A DNA stretch of 64,000 bases, taken from contig JBEKPS010000007.1 in NCBI GenBank assembly GCA_049520515.1, positions 62,001-126,000 on the forward strand, in the 5' to 3' direction. A model generated the notes under the pieces. It worked only from the letters and a program-made list of their open reading frames with translations, was not told where the DNA came from and searched no databases. This stretch comes from JAFAMS01 sp049520515 (GTDB lineage Bacteria > Vulcanimicrobiota > Vulcanimicrobiia > Vulcanimicrobiales > Vulcanimicrobiaceae). Below, piece after piece: positions 1-8,540 of this stretch (positions are counted from its first letter, which is position 1; every line of letters starts with the position of its first letter). The translations under genes and the position numbers were made by a program.

Positions 1-734
1 GCCAACGCGGTGCCGACGTGCTCGTGCGCATCAACAAGCCGTTCGAGCAGCGCGTGCTGGATTTGGACGCGGCGATTGCGGTCGGTATCGATGGGATTCT
101 CTTTCCGAAACTGGAGACGGCGCGGGAGCTCGCAGTTCTCGACGCTTTGATTCACGAGCGCGAACTGGCAGCCGGTTTGTCGCCGGGATCGGTCGGCGTG
201 CTGTGCGCGATCGAAAGCGCGCGCGGTGTCCTGAACATCAACGAGATCGTTGCGGAGTGCGAGCAGGTCGAGCGCGTCTTCGGCATTTCGTATGGCGCCG
301 AGGATGCAACCGAAGAGCTCGGCGTCGAGACGACGCTCGAAGGTTGGGAGCGCTTCTATGGCAACGCGCTTTCGGTACAGGCCGCGGTTGCCGCCGGGGT
401 TCAAGCGTACGGACGCCTCGGCAGCGCCTTCGACTTTCGCGACTTGACCGAATACGAAGCATCTGCGATTCGCTCGGCGCAATTCGGCTTCAAAGGCGCG
501 TCGTGCATCCATCCCGCGCAGGTGCCGGTGCTCAATCGCGCATTTTCGCCGAGCGCCGAACAAATCGAGCGCGCGCGCAAGACGATCGAGCTCATGCACG
601 AGGCGCTACGCGGCGGCCGTGCCTCGGCGAGTCTGAATGGTCGCATGATCGATACGCCGACGCTGCGTCGAGCAGAACGTATTCTCGAGCGACAAGCGGC
701 GATCGAACAGAAGGAAGCGCGAAAGTCCGCCTAA
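1..734 (+). CDS. HpcH/HpaI aldolase / CitE-like CoA-ester lyase, 5' end cut by window
   Basis: The reading frame is open from base 3, so the gene starts before the window; the visible part is about 244 residues of a family usually near 290-320. Family signatures seen are IESARGV (acidic metal ligand), YGAEDATEELG (second metal-ligand Asp), GSAFDFRD, and GASCIHPAQV near the C-terminus, which is typical of malyl-CoA/citramalyl-CoA/citryl-CoA lyases. Such enzymes cleave or condense CoA thioesters with Mg2+ in the cytosol. The exact substrate cannot be told. It converges on the NRAMP-like gene; the two stop codons share the bases CTAA at 731-734. Confidence 0.85.
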   Translation, partial: QRGADVLVRINKPFEQRVLDLDAAIAVGIDGILFPKLETARELAVLDALIHERELAAGLSPGSVGVLCAIESARGVLNINEIVAECEQVERVFGISYGAEDATEELGVETTLEGWERFYGNALSVQAAVAAGVQAYGRLGSAFDFRDLTEYEASAIRSAQFGFKGASCIHPAQVPVLNRAFSPSAEQIERARKTIELMHEALRGGRASASLNGRMIDTPTLRRAERILERQAAIEQKEARKSA

Positions 735-1990
735 GCGCGCACCGTGAAAACGATCCATACCGCGAGCGCTGCAGTCATGATCGCGAACAAAGTCCAACCG
801 AGTGCGTTGCTGAGCGGCGAATTGGCGTGGCGACCCATGACGCGCGAACTCCGCGCGAGGTTGATGACGACGAACACCATGACCGGCGAGATGATCCCGC
901 TGAGCACTGCCGAGTAGAAGAGCAAACGGAACGGCGGTATCGGGAGCGCGTTCACGAGTAATCCTGCCAGCGACGTTCCGACGATGATCCAGTAGAAGGC
1001 CGGCTCTTTTGAAGGTCGCACTGCGAGGCTTCCGGGCAAATCGAGCGCACCGGTAACGGCATACGCGGAGCTGCCTGCGATAACCGGGATCGAGATCAAA
1101 CCGGCGCTCATGATGCCGAGAGCAAAGAGTGCGAAGGTCGCGCTGCCGCCAAGCGGGCGCAACGCTTGAGCGGCTTGCGCGGCGGTGTCGATCGTCGTGA
1201 TGCCGTGGACGCCCAGCGTTAGCGCGGAAACGAGAATGATGAAATACATGATGAGGTTGGCGACGAACATTCCGAACGCCGTATCCCAGCGCACGAATCT
1301 GAGATGCAGCTGGCCTTCAGAGGGCCGTTCACCCTCGTGCGAGATCGCGTGTTCTTGCACGAGCTCTTCGACCTCTTCGCTCGATTGCCAGAAGAATTCG
1401 AAGGGTGAGATCGTTGTGCCGAGCACGGCGACGAGCGCGAGCAGAAAGTCTTTGTCGAAGCGGAGTGTCGGCACAAACGTCGCGCGCAGCAACACATGCC
1501 AGTTAATCTTGAGCGTTGCCGCGGCCGCGACCCACGAAAGCAGCGTAAGACCGATGACGCGCAAATACGCGATATAGGTGGCGTACGGAATAAAGACGAT
1601 CAACGGAATCGTGATGCACGTCGTGATTGCAAGCCATGCGAGATACGGAATGTGCCAAAGCAGCTGTCCGCTCTGCGCCATTCCGCTCAAATCGGCGCCG
1701 ATCGTTACCGTGTTGACGAGCACTTGGATGCCGACCAGCGTATAGACGAGCGGTCGCGCATAGTGACGCCGCATCACGCCCGCAAGGCCGAGTCCTGTCA
1801 CGCGACCGATCCGGCCGCACATCTCTTGAATCGCGGAGAGCAGCGGCCAGACGAACGGCGCAGTCCACAGTTGTGCGAAACCGAATTGCGCGCCGGTTTG
1901 GGCGTAGGTTGCGATCGCGGATGGATCGTCGTCCGAGACGCCGGTGATAAAGCCCGGGCCTAATCGTTTGAAGAGCCCCCCAAGCGCCAC
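731..1990 (-). CDS. NRAMP (SLC11)-family metal ion transporter, paralogue 1
   Basis: A 419-residue polytopic membrane protein with about 11 hydrophobic segments. The N-terminus RLGPGFITGVSDDDPSA is the NRAMP TM1 signature, but the canonical DPGN reads DPSA. The TM6 motif, normally MPHN, reads ISPFEFFW, so the soft-metal-binding Met and the His are missing. The fold family is clear; the substrate is probably not classical Mn2+/Fe2+ and might be Mg2+ or another ion (inference). It is the last gene of the leftward sdh operon, starting 5 bases after the stop of its paralogue, to which it is clearly related along its whole length. Confidence 0.85.
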   Translation of the reverse strand: MALGGLFKRLGPGFITGVSDDDPSAIATYAQTGAQFGFAQLWTAPFVWPLLSAIQEMCGRIGRVTGLGLAGVMRRHYARPLVYTLVGIQVLVNTVTIGADLSGMAQSGQLLWHIPYLAWLAITTCITIPLIVFIPYATYIAYLRVIGLTLLSWVAAAATLKINWHVLLRATFVPTLRFDKDFLLALVAVLGTTISPFEFFWQSSEEVEELVQEHAISHEGERPSEGQLHLRFVRWDTAFGMFVANLIMYFIILVSALTLGVHGITTIDTAAQAAQALRPLGGSATFALFALGIMSAGLISIPVIAGSSAYAVTGALDLPGSLAVRPSKEPAFYWIIVGTSLAGLLVNALPIPPFRLLFYSAVLSGIISPVMVFVVINLARSSRVMGRHANSPLSNALGWTLFAIMTAALAVWIVFTVRA

Positions 1991-1994
1991 CGGT

Positions 1995-3245
1995 TTACGT
2001 GCCGCGCGCCATAAAATAGAACATACCGGCCGCCGCGCACCCCATCAGCGCGACTGTGCCCCATCCCCAAGCGCGCGCAACGAGAGAGCTGCGCCATTCC
2101 CCCATAATCTTCTTATTTGACGCGAGCCAGACGATGACCGCAAGGAGCGGTACGGCTGCGACGCCGTTGAGGACGGCAGACCAGAAGAGCGCCTTGATCG
2201 CATCGACGCGCAGCAAATCGATGCCAATTCCGATAAGCATGCCGGCGATAATAACGACGTAGAATTGCGGCGCCGCGAAGAAACGCTGGCTCAGACCTTC
2301 GCGAAAGCGAAACGTTTCGGTAACGACGTAGGCCGAAGAAGTTGCCAAGACCGGGACCGCAAGAATCCCGGTACCGATCATGCCGACCGTGAAAAGGAGC
2401 GCAGCAAAATTGCCGGCCAGCGGACGCAGCGCTTCCGCGGCTTGATCCGCAGTTTCAATCCCGTGCTTCCCGTGCGCGCCCAGCGTCGCTGCCGTCGTTA
2501 CGATAATGAAAAACGCCACGAGGTTCGAGTAGATCATCCCCGTGTTGATGTCGGCGTGGGCATCGCGGACCGACTGCGCATCCGTGCCCTTGCGTGACGC
2601 CAGCGTTTTGCGGCCATGGGCCTTCTCTTCTTCGACCATAAGCGAAGACTGCCAAAAGAAAAGGTATGGCGTGATCGTCGTCCCCAAAACGCCGACCATC
2701 GTCGATAGCCATCCTGAATCGAAGTGCAATTCCGGAATGGCGAGATGTTTCAGAACCGTCGTCCACGGCGGATGAACGACGAACGCGGTGATGATGTAAG
2801 CGAAAAGTGTCAGCGTCAACCATTTGAATACGCGCGCAATTTGTTTGTAGTCGAAGCGGATCTGGGCCGCGATGAGCGCGATGCCGAAGATCACGGTCCA
2901 CACGAGTGGCGGTACCGGCGAAAGAAGGTGTGCTGCGGCGCCCATTCCGCCGATGTCGGCACCGATGTTGAACGTGTTCGCGACAACCACGACCGTGGCC
3001 AGTATATAGACGAGCGGCCTCGGAAGCCGCTTGCGCATGAGCGAGGCCAGGCCCTCGCCCGTGACCATTGCGATGCGCGCGCACATGCCTTGGATGACCG
3101 CCATCATCGGCGTCGAGATCAGCATCAGCCATAGCATCGAATAGCCGGTGGTGGCGCCGGCCACAGAATACGTCGAGATTCCGGATGGGTCATCGTCGGC
3201 CGCACCGGTGATCAAGCCAGGCCCGAGCTTTCGGAGAAAGCTCAG
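1995..3245 (-). CDS. NRAMP (SLC11)-family metal ion transporter, paralogue 2, probable CTG start
   Basis: About 416 residues, polytopic. TM1 reads KLGPGLITGAADDDPSG and TM6 reads GTTITPYLFFWQSS, so, like its neighbour, it lacks DPGN and MPHN. The first ATG/GTG/TTG in frame is a TTG at 3215, which lies inside conserved TM1 and would delete KLGPG. The frame runs on upstream, and a CTG at 3245-3243 gives (M)SFLRKLGPG, matching the paralogue's start (LFKRLGPG). I therefore place the start at CTG 3245, 14 bases after the thioesterase stop. No strong ribosome-binding site is seen, so translational coupling is likely. Family confidence is high, start confidence moderate. Confidence 0.8.
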   Translation of the reverse strand: MSFLRKLGPGLITGAADDDPSGISTYSVAGATTGYSMLWLMLISTPMMAVIQGMCARIAMVTGEGLASLMRKRLPRPLVYILATVVVVANTFNIGADIGGMGAAAHLLSPVPPLVWTVIFGIALIAAQIRFDYKQIARVFKWLTLTLFAYIITAFVVHPPWTTVLKHLAIPELHFDSGWLSTMVGVLGTTITPYLFFWQSSLMVEEEKAHGRKTLASRKGTDAQSVRDAHADINTGMIYSNLVAFFIIVTTAATLGAHGKHGIETADQAAEALRPLAGNFAALLFTVGMIGTGILAVPVLATSSAYVVTETFRFREGLSQRFFAAPQFYVVIIAGMLIGIGIDLLRVDAIKALFWSAVLNGVAAVPLLAVIVWLASNKKIMGEWRSSLVARAWGWGTVALMGCAAAGMFYFMARGT

Positions 3246-3259
3246 GACGCTATTGGCGA

Positions 3260-3658
3260 TTAGGGGTGAGCCTTCGCTTCGAGGCGTTTCGCGAGGCGCG
3301 CGACATCGACGACCATGCGTTCGTGTGTACCCTCGCCGATCGCTTCTGTCTCATCCGTTGCGCGAACGCTGAATTCAATACGGCGTCCGTCGACGTGCGT
3401 GACCTCGGCTTCACCGGTAACGTGCATGCCGACCGGCGTCGCGGCAAGATGCTTAACGTCGACGCGCGTACCAACGGCGCTTTCACCGGGCTCGAGATAT
3501 GCTTTGATCGCGTTGAGCGCGGCGTTTTCCATCACCATGATCATGACCGGCGTCGAGAACACCGGCGGCAGCGTCGCGTCTTTGAAGCGGCTGGCGAGAT
3601 GATCGGGCTTGACCTCGAGCGTGAACGTGCCTTTCGCGCCGAGCGGAACCGGCTTCAG
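3260..3658 (-). CDS. FlK-type (fluoroacetyl-CoA-like) hotdog thioesterase, CTG start
   Basis: A 132-residue hotdog protein resembling the fluoroacetyl-CoA thioesterase family: LPPVFSTPVMIMVMENAA, then VGTRVDVKHLAATPVGM and GEGTHERMVV, all family hallmarks. It probably hydrolyses an acyl-CoA in the cytosol; the substrate is unknown. The frame is open far upstream, but the only ATG in frame lies about 195 bases inside the preceding gene in non-homologous sequence. No GTG/TTG is close. CTG at 3658-3656 gives (M)KPVPLGAKGTF, the expected N-terminus, and overlaps the upstream TGA as CTGA. It sits between the succinate dehydrogenase genes and the NRAMP pair. Confidence 0.8.
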   Translation of the reverse strand: MKPVPLGAKGTFTLEVKPDHLASRFKDATLPPVFSTPVMIMVMENAALNAIKAYLEPGESAVGTRVDVKHLAATPVGMHVTGEAEVTHVDGRRIEFSVRATDETEAIGEGTHERMVVDVARLAKRLEAKAHP

Positions 3659-4539
3659 ACCTTGAGCTCGACTTTTTCCAGCGCCTTCTTGGTCGACACG
3701 ACGTGGTGATCGAGCCGTAGCTCTTCGGGCGAGAACCCGAACGCGAGTCCGAGCAATTGCGGCAGATGGAAGATCGGCGTTTCGAGGGGCCTCGATATTG
3801 CGAGCGCGGCGTCCGGCTGTTGCCCATCTAAGTTTAGGTGGCAAAGCGGGCATGGCGTAACCATCGCGTCTGCGCCCTTTTCTTTGGCTTCGAGAATATG
3901 GTTGCCGCCCATCGCAAGCGATTTGTCGCGGTTGAACGTCAGCATCGGGAAGCCGCAGCATTTTCCGGAACCGGTGTAGTCGACGCGCTCTGCGCCGAGC
4001 AGTTCAATTAGCTGCTCGAGATATGTCTTGCGTTCGGGACGCTCTTTGAGACCGAGTGAATCGCTCGGACGCAGAATGTAGCATCCGTAGAACGGCGCAA
4101 TCTTGAGTCCGGTGAGCGGGCGTTTAATCACCGACTTAAGCTTCTCGACGCCGATGTCTTCAAAGAGCAGCCACAAGAGATGCTTGACCGTGGTGCCGCC
4201 TTTGTAGGTGTAACCTTGGTCTTGGATCGTCTGGTTTGCCTTTTCGAGCCGCTCGGGTTTCTTTTCGAACGTGTGATTGACGCTGGAGAGTACGCCTTGG
4301 CACGTGCTGCAAATCGTCATCAGCGTGCCGCCCATGCTTTCGGCCATCGCGAGCGTCAAGGCGTTGAGCGAATCACCGAGCTCGGGATTTTGTTCGCTGA
4401 GCACGCCCGCACCGGTGCATGGCGCTTCGGTGAGCTCTTGCAGCTCAAGGCCCAACGTTCCGGCGATTTTCGTCGCCGAAATGTAGAGCTCCGGGCACGC
4501 GCCCTTTGAGACGCAGCCGGGATGAAACGCGACTTTCAC
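3655..4539 (-). CDS. CCG-domain (HdrB/SdhE-like) subunit of succinate dehydrogenase
   Basis: 294 residues with the cysteine-rich CCG architecture of heterodisulfide reductase subunit B and of the non-classical (SdhE type) succinate:quinone reductases. The C-terminal motif is intact (GSGKCCGFP ... PCPLCH). In the N-terminal copy the paired cysteines are PCTG, so one Cys is replaced by Thr, followed by CSTC. Its ATG overlaps the sdhB stop (ATGA, 4536-4539), which argues for co-translation as the third subunit. It would replace the haem-binding SdhC/SdhD membrane anchors, which are absent here, and link electron transfer to the membrane or another carrier. Confidence 0.85.
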   Translation of the reverse strand: MKVAFHPGCVSKGACPELYISATKIAGTLGLELQELTEAPCTGAGVLSEQNPELGDSLNALTLAMAESMGGTLMTICSTCQGVLSSVNHTFEKKPERLEKANQTIQDQGYTYKGGTTVKHLLWLLFEDIGVEKLKSVIKRPLTGLKIAPFYGCYILRPSDSLGLKERPERKTYLEQLIELLGAERVDYTGSGKCCGFPMLTFNRDKSLAMGGNHILEAKEKGADAMVTPCPLCHLNLDGQQPDAALAISRPLETPIFHLPQLLGLAFGFSPEELRLDHHVVSTKKALEKVELKV

Positions 4540-5543
4540 TTGAACCTTCCTCCAACGCGATCGAAGATCGCTTTAATGCGTTTGACGCCAGGGATCGTTT
4601 TGTGGATGATCGGCGGCAGCTTCCCGGCGCGGATCATGTTGAACGCGCTCGGCAACGTTTGCAGTTGCCCGAGAATGTTGAAGAAGCCGACGGACTTGGG
4701 CAGCAGCGTCAGCTCGTTGAGCCGGCCGCTGTGCTTGACCGAGTTGGCGAACGCGTCGGCATGACGCGTTCCGGCATTGCGTGTGTATCCGGCGTCAACC
4801 GCCATCCGGCGCAGCTTGAGGATTTGTTCGAGCGGCTCGACGCCCTTGGGGCATTGCTGCACGCATTCAAAGCAGTGCGTGCAATCCCAAATGCCGCCGT
4901 GCTGGCTGTACTCGCCAAGACGCTCGTGCGTCTCTGCGTCGCGGGGATCAGCCGCGTAGCGATACGCTTTCGCAAGCGCATGCGGTCCCATGAAATCCGG
5001 GTTGACGGCAAACGATTCGCAGTCCATCAAGCAGCAGCCGCAGCTGATGCACGTGACTTCCTGGATGAGCTCTTCCATCGACTCGTTGGAGACGACGTAC
5101 TCTTGCATCGGTGGCGGAAGCGGTTTGTTCTCGAGCCACGGCGTCACGCGCCGGTGATTGTCCCAGAACGGCTTCATGTCCCAAACGAGATCGCGGATCA
5201 CCGGCATCGAGGGCGGTGACTCGACTCGCGTCTTGCCGTCTTTGGTGAACTCTTGCAGTTTGCTCTTGCAGGCAAGATTTGCGTGTCCGTTCACCCACAT
5301 TGCGCACGAACCGCAGATCGCGCTCCGGCACGCGCACCGGACCGCAACCGACTCGTCTTGATATTCGCGAATCGCGATCAGCGCATCCAGGACGACGGCA
5401 TGCTCGGGAAGATCGACTTCGTACGTTTGATAGCGTCGCGGCGGAGACGATGACCACGGTGCGGGATAGGGCTCGCCTTGCACGGCATTGTCCGCGTACG
5501 TCCCTTCGGGGTTGTAGCGTCCGACCTCGATCGTGAACTTCAT
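4536..5543 (-). CDS. sdhB: Succinate dehydrogenase/fumarate reductase iron-sulfur subunit
   Basis: 335 residues from the ATG at 5543, which overlaps the sdhA stop as ATGA; a longer frame starting at 5570 would run into sdhA and is less likely. A plant-type [2Fe-2S] domain shows CACRSAICGSC with the fourth Cys at about residue 92. A C-terminal dicluster domain follows, with CISCGCCLMDC and CTHCFECVQQCPKG for the [4Fe-4S] and [3Fe-4S] centres. The protein is longer than classical SdhB (about 240-260) because of an insert after the first strand and a C-terminal extension, as seen in SdhE-type complexes. It passes electrons from SdhA towards the CCG subunit. Confidence 0.93.
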   Translation of the reverse strand: MKFTIEVGRYNPEGTYADNAVQGEPYPAPWSSSPPRRYQTYEVDLPEHAVVLDALIAIREYQDESVAVRCACRSAICGSCAMWVNGHANLACKSKLQEFTKDGKTRVESPPSMPVIRDLVWDMKPFWDNHRRVTPWLENKPLPPPMQEYVVSNESMEELIQEVTCISCGCCLMDCESFAVNPDFMGPHALAKAYRYAADPRDAETHERLGEYSQHGGIWDCTHCFECVQQCPKGVEPLEQILKLRRMAVDAGYTRNAGTRHADAFANSVKHSGRLNELTLLPKSVGFFNILGQLQTLPSAFNMIRAGKLPPIIHKTIPGVKRIKAIFDRVGGRFK

Positions 5544-7222
5544 CAGTACGTGCGAGCCTCCGGCTTCCATTTGGTGATCGTGACGGGCAAGTACGAAATC
5601 TCGGGTGGTTTATCGCCACGATAGTGAACGAGAATGTGCTTGAGCCATTCAGCGTCGTTGCGCGTAGGATAGTCGGTGCGCGATTGCGCGCCACGACTCT
5701 CTTTGCGCAAGATCGCGCTGCGAATGATCGTCTCTGCGATATCGATCATGTACCCAAGCTCGAGTGCGAACGTCAAAGCTTGATTGTACACGCGGCCCTT
5801 GTCGCCGACCGCAACGGCTGCGTAACGTTTCTTGATGTCTTGCTGTTGCTTGAGAGCTTCTTCAAGGCCGGCTTCGTCACGATAAACACCGACGTATTTG
5901 TCCATCATCACCGCCAGCTCGAGCCGCAATCGTGCATGTGTCTCACCGGTGTACGGCCGCGCGAGCAAATCGGCAATGCGATTTTGCTCGGAGCGGAGCA
6001 GCTTTTCGCCGCCATTCGAATCCGGCACGGTCTTGACGTACGCCGCAGCGTGTTTGCCTGAACGGCGTCCGAAGACGATCGTGTCGAGCAGCGAGTTCGC
6101 GCCGAGCCGGTTGCCGCCGTGAACGCTAACGCACGCGACTTCACCCGCCGCATAAAGGCCGGGGACCGGCGTTTGTCCGTCGGAGTCGGTCTTCACGCCG
6201 CCCATCTGATAGTGCATGCCGGGGCGAACCGGGATCGGGTCCTTGAGCATGTCGAGGCCCAAATAGTCGAGCGCCATCTCGTGAACTTGCGGCAACTTTT
6301 TAAGCACGATCGCGGGGCCGAGATGGCGGAGGTCGAGCAGCACGTTGCCATCGATGCCGCGGCCCGCCGCAATCTCCGTCGCTTCAGAGCGCGAGACGAC
6401 ATCGCGCGATGCAAGCTCCTTCATCTTTGGCGCATACGTCATCATGAAGCGTTCGCCGAGCGAGTTCAGCAGATACGCGCCTTCGCCGCGTGCCGCTTCA
6501 GTCATGAGGAAACCGCTGCCGGCAAGCGTGGTCGGATGGTATTGCACCATCTCCATATCCATCAGAGGGGCGCCCGCGTGATACGCGAGCCCGTAACCGT
6601 CGCCGGTGCAGATCAACGCGTTCGTGCTCGGCTCGTAAACCCGGCCGACGCCGCCTGCGCCGTTGATCACTGCCTTGGCGCGCACGAGGTGCAGCTCGCC
6701 CGTGATCATTTCGAGCGCGACGACTCCGCGGCAACGCCCGTCTTCCATATAGAGCGACGTCGCGAACCATTCTTCGTAGACTTTGACGCCGGCTTTGAGG
6801 ATCTGGTCGTAGAGCGTCACCAGCAGCGCTTGGCCGGTGATGTCGCCGACGAAGTACGTGCGTGCTTGCGAGGCGCCGCCGAACGCACGCGTGCCGAGCT
6901 TGCCTTCCGCGTTGCGATAGAAGATGACGCCCATGTGCTCGAATTCCATGACGTCGGCGGGCGCCTCGCGGCACATGATCTCGACGGCGTCCTGGTCGGC
7001 TAGATAGTCGCTGCCTTTGATCGTGTCAAAGGCGTGTGATTCCCACGTATCGGTCTCGCCGATTGCGGCGTTGATCCCGCCTTGCGCAGCGTTCGAGTGG
7101 CTGCGCAACGGGTGGACCTTGGTGACGACGGCAACGCTGGCGCCGCTTCTGGCGGCTTCAAGCGCTGCCCGCATCCCGGCAAGGCCGGCACCCAGGACGA
7201 CGATGTCGTGATCGGTTATCAC
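5543..7222 (-). CDS. sdhA: Succinate dehydrogenase/fumarate reductase flavoprotein subunit
   Basis: 559 residues. An N-terminal FAD-binding Rossmann motif (VVLGAGLAGMRAALEAA) is followed by HSNAAQGGINAAIG, which contains the His for covalent FAD. The catalytic region HYQMGGVKTD and the late GANSLLDTIVFGRRSG FAD motif are also present. It oxidises succinate to fumarate (or the reverse) on the cytoplasmic side. GTG start at 7222, preceded by GAGGAGG on the minus strand (about 7229-7235). It is the first gene of a tightly overlapping chain sdhA-sdhB-CCG subunit-thioesterase-NRAMP-NRAMP, probably one transcript from the promoter near 7256. Confidence 0.95.
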   Translation of the reverse strand: MITDHDIVVLGAGLAGMRAALEAARSGASVAVVTKVHPLRSHSNAAQGGINAAIGETDTWESHAFDTIKGSDYLADQDAVEIMCREAPADVMEFEHMGVIFYRNAEGKLGTRAFGGASQARTYFVGDITGQALLVTLYDQILKAGVKVYEEWFATSLYMEDGRCRGVVALEMITGELHLVRAKAVINGAGGVGRVYEPSTNALICTGDGYGLAYHAGAPLMDMEMVQYHPTTLAGSGFLMTEAARGEGAYLLNSLGERFMMTYAPKMKELASRDVVSRSEATEIAAGRGIDGNVLLDLRHLGPAIVLKKLPQVHEMALDYLGLDMLKDPIPVRPGMHYQMGGVKTDSDGQTPVPGLYAAGEVACVSVHGGNRLGANSLLDTIVFGRRSGKHAAAYVKTVPDSNGGEKLLRSEQNRIADLLARPYTGETHARLRLELAVMMDKYVGVYRDEAGLEEALKQQQDIKKRYAAVAVGDKGRVYNQALTFALELGYMIDIAETIIRSAILRKESRGAQSRTDYPTRNDAEWLKHILVHYRGDKPPEISYLPVTITKWKPEARTY

Positions 7223-7255
7223 GCGGCGGAACCTCCTCGTCTCGAAAACGACGGG

Positions 7256-7261
7256 ATTATA
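7256..7261 (-). promoter_or_regulatory. -10 box of the sdhA operon promoter
   Basis: On the minus strand this reads TATAAT, a perfect sigma-70 -10 box, with transcription expected to start near 7249 and a GAGGAGG ribosome-binding site just before the sdhA GTG. No TTGACA-like -35 is visible at 17 bases; the best upstream hexamer is poor, so an activator or a diverged -35 is possible. Confidence 0.5.
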
Positions 7262-7304
7262 TACCCGCGCGGTTGTTCGTTCCTATGACGTATGAATGAG
7301 GGCG

Positions 7305-7910
7305 TTACGGTTTCCCGGTCAACGCCTCCCGCATGCGGTGCTTGGTATACGTCGCTTCGAGCGGCGGAATCACCAGCTTCGCCTTGTCCGGCAGGATTTT
7401 CACAACGGTGAACACCGGTCCATCGGCCGCGCGAATTTTCGGCAGCGCCGCGTCGAGCTCGGCTTGCGTGTACACGGTTTCGGCGTTCTGAATCGTGCAC
7501 GCGCGGGCGACCGCTGCCAGGTCGACGCCGCGACCCGTGTGCGTCGGCTGTGCGCCGGTCTCGAGATAGACCTCGTTATCGAGGACGACGATCGTCAAAT
7601 TCTTCGGGGCAGCGACGCCGATCGTCGCCAGGATGCCGAGCGACATCAGTAGCTCCCCGTCGCCCGTGATGACGAGCGTGCGTTTTTTCGGCTGCGCGAG
7701 CGCGAGCCCAAGTCCAATTGCGGCAGCGCTTCCCATCGCGCCGTTGAGATAGAAGTTCATCGGATGATCGCCGGATGCGGCAAGATCCCAGCACGGGCTG
7801 CCGATTCCCGCGATGGCGAGCAAATCGTTACCGCGATTCGCAACGAGCGCGCTCGTGACGTTGCGGCGTTCGAGCGAGATACGGGGTTTGGCGGAAGTTG
7901 TCGTCGTCAT
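7305..7910 (-). CDS. ThDP-dependent decarboxylase, beta (ThDP-binding) subunit, sulfopyruvate/phosphonopyruvate decarboxylase-like
   Basis: 201 residues corresponding to the C-terminal ThDP-binding half of this enzyme class: GIGSPCWDLA, NGAMGSAAAIGLGLALA, and the ThDP motif GDGELLMSLG ending in the DNEVY segment. With the neighbouring subunit it would decarboxylate a 2-oxoacid of the sulfopyruvate/phosphonopyruvate kind (coenzyme M or phosphonate chemistry). The actual substrate is unknown and no other pathway gene is nearby. The start overlaps the stop of the alpha subunit (ATGA, 7907-7910), so the two are co-translated. Confidence 0.85.
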   Translation of the reverse strand: MTTTTSAKPRISLERRNVTSALVANRGNDLLAIAGIGSPCWDLAASGDHPMNFYLNGAMGSAAAIGLGLALAQPKKRTLVITGDGELLMSLGILATIGVAAPKNLTIVVLDNEVYLETGAQPTHTGRGVDLAAVARACTIQNAETVYTQAELDAALPKIRAADGPVFTVVKILPDKAKLVIPPLEATYTKHRMREALTGKP

Positions 7911-8443
7911 GCTGCCACGAATTTCTTGGTTCCGATCAGCCGCTGCGTCAAGAGAACCGCAACGGGGACCGAGCTATCAAATGCAATCCATGTTGCGGCT
8001 TCGACCGTCGGCTGTACGTCGCGGTCGAACTCGACTTCGTAAACGATGACGCCCATCGCTTCGAGTACTTCGCGCGTCGCTTGCCCCATCGGGATTTGCC
8101 AGGGCATTCCCTCGCCCCATTGTCCACGCATCGAGACGATCATCAGGATCGGAAACTTCCCGTGCTTCATCACCGACAGCGCGTTCATGCAATTACCGAC
8201 GCCGCTGGATTGAATCAAGAGCGCGCCGCGCGTTCCTCCGAGCCACGAGCCGATCAACATGCCGACGCCTTCCTCTTCGGTCGTCAGCGTTACGGTCTTC
8301 ATTTCGGGATCAGCTTCGCAACGTTTGATGAGCTTGGCGTGCCCGCCGTCGGGAACGTGCGCGACGTGGCGCACCCCGTTTTCACGGAAGATGTCGTAAA
8401 TTTGGTCGCGCCAATCGGTCGCGCCGTTTGTCGTCGTTGTCAT
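7907..8443 (-). CDS. ThDP-dependent decarboxylase, alpha (pyrimidine-binding) subunit
   Basis: 178 residues matching the N-terminal pyrimidine-binding half of ThDP enzymes. TTEEEGVGMLIGSWLGG carries the catalytic Glu that activates the cofactor, followed by IQSSGVGNCMNAL and ILMIVSMRGQWGEG. It resembles the ComD/alpha subunit of sulfopyruvate decarboxylase. It is the promoter-proximal gene of a two-gene operon with the beta subunit. Sulfopyruvate, phosphonopyruvate or another 2-oxoacid are all possible substrates; the sequence alone does not decide. Confidence 0.85.
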   Translation of the reverse strand: MTTTTNGATDWRDQIYDIFRENGVRHVAHVPDGGHAKLIKRCEADPEMKTVTLTTEEEGVGMLIGSWLGGTRGALLIQSSGVGNCMNALSVMKHGKFPILMIVSMRGQWGEGMPWQIPMGQATREVLEAMGVIVYEVEFDRDVQPTVEAATWIAFDSSVPVAVLLTQRLIGTKKFVAA

Positions 8444-8526
8444 GCTGCGTACGTTCTTTTCTGCATGTGATTGCGGACCCTCGCCCCCAGCGGCATTCCA
8501 GCCAAGTAAGCGATAATGTATCTCGC

Positions 8527-8532
8527 AGGAGG
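8527..8532 (+). promoter_or_regulatory. Ribosome-binding site of the DUF6600 gene
   Basis: A perfect AGGAGG eight bases before the ATG at 8541; it fixes that start against neighbouring frames. Confidence 0.7.
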
Positions 8533-8540
8533 AACGATCG

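Noticed and set aside
203..961. Long ORF overlapping the CitE gene in another frame
   Set aside because: Arg-rich, no family signal, and it crosses two real genes; a shadow of high-GC coding.
3659..3961. Upstream extension of the thioesterase ORF to the ATG at 3961
   Set aside because: It would overlap the CCG subunit by about 300 bases with non-homologous, Arg-rich sequence; the CTG at 3658 fits the family length.
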